Positions 28,201 to 40,200 of a stretch of DNA of 64,000 nucleotides are shown in pieces. Numbering within the stretch: position 1 is the first letter of the stretch; every line of letters begins with the position of its first letter. A program made the position numbers and the translations under genes. The notes beneath the pieces are model-generated. The model did no database searches. It was not told where the DNA came from and saw only the letters and a list, made by a program, of their open reading frames with translations. The DNA is taken from the NCBI RefSeq assembly GCF_022605725.1, contig NC_065547.1:23353167-23417166 (forward strand), in the 5' to 3' direction. This DNA is from Anthonomus grandis grandis. Lineage: Eukaryota; Arthropoda; Insecta; Coleoptera; Curculionidae.

Positions 28201-31200
28201 ACACTTTTACGAAGAAAATTTAAATAGCAAGCCTATTTGTTATCTTTATATACGCATTCTCCTACAAAATATGGACTTCTATTCAACTAGTAGAATATAA
28301 TTTGATGATTATATAACCTAGAGTTGCGTTCGGACATTTTTCTTGTTTATTTTCTTGGGCTGGGTAGTTGTCAGCAGGGCTGGTATGACGCCTTGGGGTC
28401 TGTGGAATAGTAGATACAATATGCAGACAGATAGTATTAAATTGCATAACATCATTATGCAGTTTGTTTCATTGTGCCAGATCTGAGGTAATATGGCACT
28501 GGGCCTTATTTCTTCTGCTTTGATTTTTTCCATAAGGTGCTTCAATTTTCTTTTGCTTGAAGTGAGATTTAGGTGTGAAATCGTTATTGACCAGTTATTG
28601 TTGATGCACTTTTGTAAATTGTCGAACCTTGGTGGGGCTTGATCTGTGGTAGGGTTGAGAACAAAAGACTGTAATGTTGTCCAGGGTGCAGGTAAAATTC
28701 TTGTAATTTTTATGTAGTTTAGTTCCTTAGGTCATGGAGATCGGTGTGGCATCCAGATTGTGTCGTCATGTGTTAACTTACATCCGCACGGTATATGCAG
28801 TTTTAGTGCTCCTGGAGAGTTTATAAGGTTCTTCTGGATGTGGGTGAATGTATTTCTGCAAGTGATGGTCATTTCTGGTTTGGAGTGCGTCACCATGTAG
28901 ACATCTTCGCTTATTTCGGATATTGATTTTAGGTTAGAGTGATGGCATCGCATTGGGCAGTGTGTGGCTAAGTCTTCGAATGTTGTGCCCCATTTGACTG
29001 TGCTTTCTGGGCCTTGTAATAATAAATCCGGCGAATCTTGGTAGGTAACAGAGTTTGTTCCGATATGGTTTGCATAAGTCTAGAACTGCGCCTGTTATTT
29101 GCCTAATTTGTTGCGAACTGTCACTCGTTTGTTTTGAGACAGCTAAATATAATAGTTGAATAGAAGTACATATTTTGTAGGAGAATGTGTATATAAAGAT
29201 TACAAAATGGGAGTCTTGATCTCCAAGAAAAATGCATGTAGGTCACTTAGGTAAATGTATTATGAATTTCGGCTGTGTAAACAGACATCATCAAATACTA
29301 AAATAAAATACAGGTAATTCAAGACAGTTTTAAAAAAGAGCTTATTCGCTATAACAATAAAGATTTAGAACTTACCAGAACATTACAAAAAACATATACG
29401 TTCACCAAATAAAACAAAAATTACCCGTTATCGGGAATAAAAACAATAAATAAAAGAATTAAAATTAAAAACATAGTACAATAAGGACTTCTACGATTCA
29501 AAATATAAAATTTATACTTAGGACGATACAGATTTCTACATATTAAAAGAAGGTACTATAAGGAACTATTGTATATTAGCGTTGCGTTAAAGAAAAGATT
29601 TTAAATTTTGATTAATACAAATGTTATTAGACAAAAGAGTAAAAAACAATAAAGGTAAAAGTTATTTTCTAGGGCTAATTGAATCAAAAAAGCGTAAACT
29701 GTCAAACTTAGTTTGCTCATTAACGCATGTGCAGTGTTGGGTTTACTGAGTAATGGTTTATTAAGTTTTTTGAAAAAATGTTTGTTGTATAGCTTCTTAA
29801 TAACATTTATAGGATATCCATTGTTTCGACCGATTTGTAAAATTATATTATATTCTTTTTTAAAATTAATATCGTTTAGTAGAATATTGAACAATCTATG
29901 AAAAAAATAATTAAAAGCGGCAAATTTTTGGCTAAAGGGATGATTAGCGGTAAAGGGTATTACTGTATCTGTCCCGATTTGTAATCTTTAGCTAAATATA
30001 ATGTATTGTGGTCTATTATGCATGTCTACTCTTTCCAAGTGAATGCTATGGTGGTTCATATAGTCTCCAGTGGGCATTTTCTGTTTTTGTGGGGATTTTT
30101 ACGTGGAGTTGTAGTCTGCCGTCCTGTGTGACGCTACAGTCACAGATCGGTAGCTGGTAGAGTATCTGGAAATTTCTTCTCTTATTAAGGCCAGTTCTTG
30201 TCCATGATTTTGTAATTCAGAGAGCAATTTTTTCAGGTCTGCTTTTAGGATTGTAGGTTTTAGTATAGCCTACAGGCCTATAGCCTAGTATTGGTATGTG
30301 ATGATGCCGGCAGGACTGGAGGACTTGATTTTTTATACTTCTCGTGAGCCTGATGAAGTTTTGTGCCATGTCCATATAGCTTTGTAAGATTGTTAAGTAC
30401 ATTTTAAAGTCATCCTTTTCATCCATCACTAGTTTGTTAGCCAGACGTTCAGTGTAGTTTGCTATATTTTTTATTTGCAGATTTTATCCCTTAATGCTTG
30501 CCCGGTTTCTCGTTCTGCTTTCATCATCTGGTCTGAATGTTGACTTATAGCCTGTAGCACAGCCGACTTTACTCAAGCCGCGAAATGATAACATTGGCAA
30601 CATGGCTTTCAGATCCGTTTTCATTTCAGTTTTCAAGGGACTTAATGGGGATTGTTTGAATTCCTCTTTTAAATTTGAGTTTTTAAGTGAAATTTCGGAA
30701 AGGAAAGTGAATGTAGTTATTATTAAGAACTTACTAAGTCTTAGTAACATCTTCCAGCCAGTGTCGGTGTGTTATATATTATAAAAATAGTGATAAATGG
30801 TTATAAAGATAAACACCTTGTTTGTAAACAGAAACAGGTGGAGCCGGCCGGCTTCTTAAGTTGGTCATTGTGCTATTTATCGATTTTCAAGTTTATTTTA
30901 CATATCACTTTTAAGATTTTTGTGTTGTGCTCTTATCTGTGTAATTTGGGATTTTTTGTGAATATCTTGTGTTCCACTAAAACTAGAAACTTATGCCTAA
31001 GAGCCAAGGTTAATGCTTTATTCACATCAAAAAATGTAGGTTTTGTTTTATTTATAAACATATTTGGAGGAAATCAATGAGGAAAAAATCAAAACGAAAA
31101 GAGGCGAGTATTTCTGTTTTTGGCTTCCCCAAAGATGAACAACTTAAAATTAAATTGCTAAAAGCCATACCTACAGATAATTGGGCTCCTACTCAATATT

Positions 31201-34200
31201 CTGTGGTTTGTGCCAAGCATTTTGACTCGAATGATATTATCCGTGAAGATGATTATCTTTTACCTGATGGCACACTCACTAAGATTAGAGTTAAAGCAAC
31301 ATTAGTTTGCTCAGCAGTGCCTCAAATTTTTCCAAATTTACTTGCATATTTAACAAAAACAGTGCCTCTTCCTAGAAAAAGTCCAGACGAAAGAAATAGT
31401 GAATAACAAAAACGTAATGAACATGATAATAAAGCCTTTGAGCAACTGTGGAATATAAAAATTGTTGGGGATACAAAACCATATTTCTATACCTTAAACT
31501 TGAATGATTGTATAAATATTAATAATCAAATATCAATAGATAGCGACCTACATGTTAAAGTCTTTTTAAAAAATAATGAGTTGTCCCAAAATGACCTAAA
31601 ATGGATTTTACCTTTCGAATTGAAATTAAGTAGGTGGTCTCAACTCGACTCGAAAATCTATTAACTAGGTAGGTCTTCTGATTATTGTGAGCTTAATAAA
31701 CCATACTCTCCATCTCTAGAGAAGTTTCATGACTTTATTAACCAAAATTCAGATTTCTTAAAACAGGCCTTAAATTTATTGGAAAGTTCTGATTCAGACA
31801 ACTTACAGGATGAAAAAGATAGTGACATTTGTAGTCGAGTAATACTTTTAATAGACCAAATAACTACTTATTTTAAAGCAAAAACGTTATTGCCCATGAA
31901 CTATAGTAATGTCTTTTATGTTATATATTATATTCCCTTGAATTGACGAATTGAATTGACGAAACAGTGGGCTGCCAAGGCAGTTGTGCATATAGGTCTC
32001 CTGATGGACCCGTCATGCCCCGACTTTACGTGTTTACATTTTTACTTATATTCCCTTGCGCATATGAATTGCTTAGAGATTATTTTAATCTACCCACGAG
32101 GAGGTACCTACAGTATCTTTCCTCTAGCTTTGATTGTCACCAAATTCTGACTTAAATAAAACTAACGACACCACTAATTATTTAAACACTGTATCCACTT
32201 CTTTAGCATCGACTGAGAAAGTTGTAATAATTACTAATTGATGAAATTTATATAACTAAAAGACTAGACTATAGGGGAAAAAGTCTAATAATGCATTTAT
32301 CTAATTATTGACGGCGCCTATACATATTTGAAACAATAAATCAATCACATAAAAAAAATATTCTCATTTGTAAATAAAGCAAAATCAAAATTGAACGTCC
32401 ATCTCGGCAGAGCCGCGCTTTCAAAGCGTAAACGGATCTACCAAAACGGATTCGAATCTCCCACGCGGTGCAACGTTGCCAACTGTTATTTCGCGGCTTG
32501 AGTAAAGTCGGCTGTGCCTGTATTGTTCCTTAAAGTCCCTTATTAATGACTCGTAGACGATTCCTTAAGTCTGTGGCGCCCATTGCTAGTGAGTCGAATT
32601 TTCCCTGAGTGGCTACTCCGCAGCAGTAGTTAAGTCCATCAGCTATGAATTATAGAGATATGGCTCGCTTTATCCTATCCGTTGGATTTTTTAGGTCTTC
32701 TGGAGTTAAGGTTTGTGTAAGTCGAGTTCCTTATCGATTGCTACAGATGCATTCATGATGCTATAGAGTGTTTCATTTTAAAAGCAATTTACTTCTGGTG
32801 GAGAATCTCTTGGTATTTCTTCTGTCCAGGTGATACTGTATGTTAATGGTATCGATCCTTCATAAGCTGTGACGTCGGGTAGAGGCTTCCAGTTAGCTCC
32901 TGCTGACACTTCCACGTGTTGCCCTTTTGCGTTGGTGATGATGTGGCCCAAAGCCCTAAAAAAGTTTTTTTTTAAATTTTTTTTGTGTGACCATTAGCGA
33001 CCTTCCAACTATCTAGAAATGATACAGAAATTTACTATATGACTGAATTGTGGCAGAATGTACGGCATGCAATAGTCGATCGTATCGTATGTAAAGATAT
33101 TCTATCACAGTCAAAAGTTTGTAAATGAATTAAATCTTCATCATTCAGGCACTTACCGAAATATTTTATAGAATCCTATTAGGTTGAAGATGGCTGATGC
33201 GTATTTTTCGAACCGTCGATGTCAGCGTTTAAGTTCCTCATGACTACGAGTGAAACTTAACAGATTAAACACTGTATCATTACTTTGATCTAGATTTTGT
33301 AGGACTGTTAACAGTCGGAAAGACTGTTGTCATATGTCTCACAAGTCTCAGAAAGTCAAATGAATTTAAGTTAACAAATTTCTCAGCAGTTGTCACATCA
33401 ACACGCTACATAAGCAATTATTTGATTTTTCAATATAATTATGCTTTTAAATGGCTGTTCCTATAATACTCAAAGATCATGAATTGGTCAGTTCCTGCCG
33501 AAATACAAACAAAAAATGAAATACAATAGCTAATTTATTTGTCTTTTGAAAGAAGCATCTTATAATACATTTTTTAAAGTAACCTTTGGCTAAACCATAT
33601 ATAATAATACTCAAGTTAGCTGAGGCCCTCTGGTAATAAATAATAATAATAAAGTCCCCAGCAATGGGTGCCTTATTAAATATTGCACTTCCATACTAAA
33701 ATTAATAGAGACATTTACTCAGATATTTCCGAAGCATGAAGCGAAAAGTCGTTCGCGCGAATGCGAAAAATAATATTTAAAATTAAAATAACATAATTAT
33801 AAGTGCTGTAAACAGAATGTAATAATATACAAAGAAAATCATACAATCAAGATGATACATAATAGGACACTAATACAACATAACAAAATACATACATAGT
33901 TACCTTAATAAAATAAACATTAGTAACCAGTTAAGTACACACCTTACAATCTATATATGGTTGGTGAAACATTTAATTTGTTAGATATTTTAATATCCTA
34001 CTGTTTTCATATCCACATGTTACAAGAGAAAGGTCCTTTCCACCCTAACAATATGACAACTTAGTAAAATTTCGTATTTGGCGCCTAGATCCTCAATTTA
34101 ATTGATACATTCCGACTAACGAAAAAAAAATTTTTTTTATGTCATTTTAGGTTTTATTTTTTTAATACAAGACACGTCCGGAAATTAAGTGTACTCAAAT

Positions 34201-37200
34201 TCTGTAGGTTTCAAAAAAAAGAATAATATCATAGTAGAATAATTACATTTTATATAATATGTAATTATTTTTCAACATAATCGCTCAATCTTTCTCGATA
34301 TCTGACTCCTCGTTGTGTGGGTACAAAACTGAGTTTGTTAATTTGGTAAACATTCCAGTGACGTCGACTTCGACTGGCTATCGAACTAGCCTATTCGATA
34401 GCCAGCTATACCACATAGCCAGGGTGCAACGTAATAACCAGTGCTAGTAGTGCATTGTATCAGGTTATTGTTAAAGTAACGTGACTTAAAATACGTATTA
34501 TGAATCAATTTTTTCTCCTTACTATATTTTGTACATTTGCAGTTATAGATTATCCGGAAAAGTTCAAGAAAAAAATAAACACAATTTTGTGTACATTATT
34601 ATAATCTTATTAAGTAAGACGATACTAATCCGCTGCATGATGAAACTCCTAAAAAATGAAAAGTCTCCCAAATGAACCATTCCTATGCAATTCACTATCA
34701 TATAATTACTTAGTAACCTATTATTTGAAGAAATTCATTTGTCATAATCAGTCAAAAGTAATTATTTGATAATCCCACAATTTTAGAAATCAACATTGTT
34801 GTTAAAGTATGCGCTTTAATTTTATTAAATATGATACTAAGGAATAAATATGAATTAGTCCCATTCTCAATTTGTATATTTATAAATAGTGACTGATAAA
34901 TATTAAGCCCTAGTACTAAAATATTATTTAATTCAACAATTTTGTGCGTCAGTTTCACTTTTAGTCAGCTCTATGCACCAAAATCTTTCGTACTTGTAGA
35001 AGTCTTCTATCGTGAAGTAACTTAATTTATTTTTGTCTTTTCAGATAAAAGAAACCAACATTCAACTAACTCAATGCTTAAACAAAACAACCACCGAATT
35101 AAACCAATACAAAACGCACTGCATAGAATCCGAAAAAACATTGAAATCAACGCAACAAAATCAAAGTCATTTGATAAAAGAAGTTATTGCTAACAGGCAG
35201 AACTTAACCACAAATTTTACTAGTAAAAACATAGCTGAACTTCATTCCATTCAGGAAAAGATTGATAAGTTAAGGTCAAATGCGGAAAGCAGTATTACTA
35301 GAGTAAAAAATATTTTAAATATAACAGAAGAAGCCCAGAAGGAGAAATTTCAATCGATAATTACGGTGAGAAGATCCGGGGATACCCCGAAGCAGAATCA
35401 ACTAAATTTTCCAAAAAGAATCGGTGAGGGGGCTTTGTCAAGAGATGTTTTGATTAAAAGATTTAGGGAGGAGTGTCTTGAGGTAGGTAGGTTTTGCAAG
35501 GAAATATGTAGCAAAAATAATATATCGAAGTATTTACTTACTCAGTGTAATATTTTCTTTTAGGATTATGGAAATGAATCATTTCAACTCAACGATTCGA
35601 CAGTAATGGATTCGGTCCAGTCATTAGACGTAAGTAATATTTTTGGTTTTATATTTACTTTATATGTGTTTGTGTACAGGGTGACACACATAAGATGACA
35701 CTATACTTTTTATCAGGCACTACTATTCAGAGCCCCATTCTTGTATGTTTTATGGGGTTTCTCGCTTATGAAAAGAGATAAAGAGATGCAGTTTTCACGA
35801 CGCCATGATACTTTTTAATGAAACCAAAATGCACTAATCAAATTTGCCATATGTATCTTAGCTTTTGTGCTTCAGGGTGATTTTAAAAAAATTGCATTTT
35901 CGGTCATAATTTTTTTTAAATTTTTTACAATGATATTAGTGGATATCCGTGGGTAACAATGGTAACGCAAAAAACAAATAGACAAACGTTCTGTTATTAC
36001 TTACAGTATTTGATTTGTAAAGTTTCTCCTTTTCTAAACATATTCCTAGTTATATTTTCCTAAATTTAGGGCTTATATACAGGGTGTCCTATCTGCTGTG
36101 TGTGACTATTGCTATTTCCGAAACTATAGGAGATACGAGGGCAGTTAAATTAGAAAAAAGTGCCAATTTTGATGCCTATTTTAATAAATAAATAAATTCT
36201 AATAAATATAAATCCTTTTACAGCAATATGTCATGCAAAATGTTTATTAGTTTGTGAATTGAAGACCTTGGGGTAACAAGGATCTAAGCCACAAAACGTT
36301 AGTTTTGAGAAAATCAATTTTTAAAACATTTTTTAAATCCTGAAATTAATTATGTTAAATAAAAAAGATGTTTAGTTTAAAAAATAATATTATGTTTATT
36401 AGCGTATGAAATAAAGAAGGTTCACATAGACCTTTAAATTTTTGCAAAAAAAAAATAAAAATATGATGAAAGGGTGGCTTGTACCCTTTTTTTTTGCTCA
36501 AGCACACTTCATGTAATGCCTTTTGTACTTCTCAATAATAGCAAAGTCGCGATCACTTGGCAACTGGGTATGCCCAACTATGAGATACCTATGCTCAATA
36601 CTTTCGAATATTCCATCTTTTACCAAATTTTGCCAAAGACACATTATGGACCAATTTTTATTTTGGTCGGTTCAATTATCTGAAAATACTATGAGTTTTT
36701 TTGCTTCACTTTTATTTTCTTTAAAGTACTTGTAGACAATGCTTGCAATGCATCACTTCCACGTTTAGCAGTGTTTTCTGACCACATATACATATACCCT
36801 TTTCCAGTTCCGCAGTCATGAATCCCCAGGTTGTACACCCATGCTTTTCTTAAATAGAATGCTGGCCCTACAGTCAGATTTGGTACTGGTAAAGCCTGTT
36901 GAAGATCAAACAATATTACACAAGTATCTTTAGATTCTTTTGCAATTTCAGTTCCTTTTTTTAAATTATCTTTGAAGAGCAGCAGCTTTTCTTAGGTGTA
37001 ATTCTTTTTGGACACAAATTTCTTTCTTTTTTTCTTCAGAAAGAGTTTCGTTCAGAAGTTCAACCATATACCGATCGCATGTTTTACATGTGTCGCTTTT
37101 TGGAAGCTTAAATCCTATATTGTATTCTGTTGAAAAAATACGTCTGTACTTATCTTCAGAGACTGGCTTAATATTTCTTTGCTGGCACCACGTAATATAG

Positions 37201-40200
37201 TAGTCTTTATATAAAGCAGAAATACTTAGATCATGATCCAAATAAACTTTTTGTGGATTTTTTTTCTACTGTAATGTGATGTGTATTTAGGGATAGAATT
37301 AATGTGATTTTTAACCGATTGATAAGTTTCCAAACTTACTTTGTTTCGCCTATATTAGAATAAGTGCCTCTTTTGTCAGAAGTTGCGATTTGTTTAGAGA
37401 GAAGTTGTATCCTTTTTTTAGAATTTTGGAGATCATGAATTCCAATAAATTATTCTCTGCAAATTTTTACGTCAATCCCGTTAACTTTAACAAAATAATG
37501 TATGTTAAATTTTCTTGAAGATACTTCCTTTTTACACTTCTTCTTATATGTTCTCTTTTTGGGCACAGATTTCATTAACGAAAATAGGTAAATATTTTGC
37601 TTATTATAGTTGCCGAGGTCCCAAAACGAATTGAATATAAAATTTTCCTTTCTTTCCAATAGTTGGCGACAACCATTTTTGCACGTACATGGTTTTCCAA
37701 TTTCCCGAGCCTTTATTTCTTGTCCTCACGAGGAGTTGTAGCTGTGACCTAGGTTTCTTTTAATTTTTCTTTTATTTTTTTGTCGTCTATCCACATTTTT
37801 CTGTCTCCATCTTTCGGGAGTATTCTTCTCCGGAGTAGGTAAAGGTCTTCTTGAAGTGAAAGATTCTCATAATATGCTTTAATTGGATGTTCTGTTATTT
37901 TAGAAACAGTTTTAACCCTTGCCATGCCTCCATTGGTTTCCTAAAACAAGAAGATAATAACGCTAATATTTTTTGTACAATAACGATACAAGCAAATATA
38001 AATACGACTATAAGTTTGCAAATTTTATGCCACATTTTTTTGTTTAAGAAGGGTACAAGCCACAAATATTTTGAACTTACCGTTTCAAAGTCATCAGATG
38101 AAGAACTGCTTTCGTCCTGACTTTCTACATAATCTTTATCTTTAACACTGTCGTCGGAACCGAAATCTTTAAAAGATTCTTCATTAGAAGAGTAAAAAAA
38201 CCCGGAATTCCGCTTCATCACAATTGAAGACCTTGGGGCAACAAGGATATAAGCCACATAATATACCAAATGGCGACTTTCGCATTTCTCTAATGTAGAT
38301 TATTGTATTATTCATAACAAGTTAAGAGTTTAAGGTAATTCCTAATAGATGGCGCCACACTTTTATTTAGCCTTGTTCATTCTGTAACAAATGTCAGTTT
38401 TTTGGCACCAAGGTGACAAGCCGCGCTAAAAACAATATAGTCGACAGCAACAAAATAATTATAGGGTGATTTATAAAAAAACGCCAAATTTTATTTTATT
38501 ATTATTATTATTATTATAATTTCCAAAACTATTGATTTTAGAAACTTACTTTTAATTACAAAGTTTTATAATTTTTTGTGCTCTAACAAAATTTTATCTT
38601 TAATTTTTTTTATGACATTTGGTATCTTGGCTATCAACTTCTTTCTTTTTAAATACGGACCTGCATTTTTTATTACTTATTTTGAAAGCATTTTTTCATT
38701 CATTCCCTTTAAAATGATGTACCTCATTAATATGTTTCCCAACGTTTCAACGTATTAATAATCATCTTCAGGAATTTTTCCTCAGTGCGGATCTGAATTT
38801 TTTAATTGCTAAAAACTTAATACTTTTAAATGTTTATTCTTTTCCTCATGATTTAACATTTAGTTAATTAAAAGCTTAAGCTTAAATAGTGGTTATTTGT
38901 GTTAAACTGGATGAACCCTACTCTAAATTTTAAAAAATGTAGTTTTAAATTATGACACTTATTGATATTATCCGTTCAATTTAGTTGGCTGTGACTTTAG
39001 TTGCATTTTCATGGTTACCAAACAAAAATAATATTTTTGACAGAACTCATCAAGCTTTCGCGCCAGTTTTTATTCATGTTAATATTTGTGGGATTGGTAA
39101 TAACGGTATAAATTGGCCCGCAAGATCGCCTGACATAACACCCATTTTTCCATATGGGGTTTTATTAAGAACCAGGTTTATCAAACTACGCCTCCAAATT
39201 TAGAGGACCTAAGTTTAAAAATAAGAGAAGCGTGCAATAAAACTTCAATTCATTTAACAACATTCAAAGAAAAATTGTAACCAATCTGCGCAAATGTTTA
39301 CAAAATAATGGTGGTCATTTCGAATACTTAATAACAATAGATTTATAGCAATTAGAGATTAATAACAATTTATATCATAATTATGTACATATTATTTAAT
39401 AGCCTTTATTTATTTTAATTAAGTTTTGGACTTATTTTTGTTCATCATTATATTGTTTATTAAAAATAAATTTATTATAAAGTAGGTAAGTCAGATCATT
39501 GTTGTAATATTTTTTTTTAATTACGACCTTTTAATATTGATATTGTACATTTATAATAATATTGCCACTTTTATATTATTTTAGCGTTTATACATATTTT
39601 TAAATAATAACCAAAAAAAGAAACTTTTTACTGTATTAATAAGTAATTAATTTAGAATTAAAAAAATCAGGCCCGCATTAAGGAAAAATTCCTGATGATG
39701 GTTATTAATACGTCGAACGTTTGAAAACGTATGAATGAGATACATCATTTTAAAGGGAATAAAAAATGCTTTGATAAGTTATAAAAAATACAGGTCTGTA
39801 AAAAAAAAGTTGATAGCTATTGCCAAGATACCAAACGTCATAAAAAAAATGAAAGGTAAAGTTTTGTAGAGAACAAAAAATTATAAAACTTTGTAATTAA
39901 AAGTAATTTCCGAAAATCAATATTTGGCATTTTTTATAAATCACCCTGTAACTCTCGAACTAAAAAATATATTACAACGCTATAAAAGGATTTAGAATAA
40001 CCATAAAAATTGGCAACTTTTTTCTAATTTAACCGCCCTCATCTCCTATAGTTTCGGAAATAGCAATAGTCACACATGGCAAATAGGACATCGTGTATAT
40101 TGTTATTTGTTGTTTTTGTTTATTGTTATCGTTCTTGTTGTTGTTCAATTTTTTTTAATACAGCTCGAAACCAAAATTTTTAAAACTTTGAGAAATATGA

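Larger units (their letters stand above)
36080..40095. mobile_element. outer mariner-type element with ~150-bp terminal inverted repeats
   Basis: Left 36080-36235 (CAGGGTGTCCTATCTGCTG...) is the inverted complement of 39951-40095 (...CAAATAGGACATCGTG); both arms share 'GTGTGACTATTGCTATTTCC' and 'AAACTATAGGAGAT'. TA flanks both ends (36078-36079, 40096-40097). Inside are a minus-strand transposase-like gene and, just inside the right arm, a second complete mariner-like element at 38464-39948. Whether the inner gene belongs to the outer element or is a third insertion is unresolved. Confidence 0.75.

Noticed and set aside
30769..31080. Open + strand stretch just before the THAP fragment, as its N terminus
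   Set aside because: Hydrophobic low-complexity sequence without the C-x(2-4)-C start of a THAP domain; it overlaps the THAP ATG in another frame.
32400..32480. A tRNA-like stretch with GGATTCGAATCTCC
   Set aside because: The B-box-like sequence is present but D, anticodon and acceptor arms do not fold, and the region reads as env-like coding on the minus strand.
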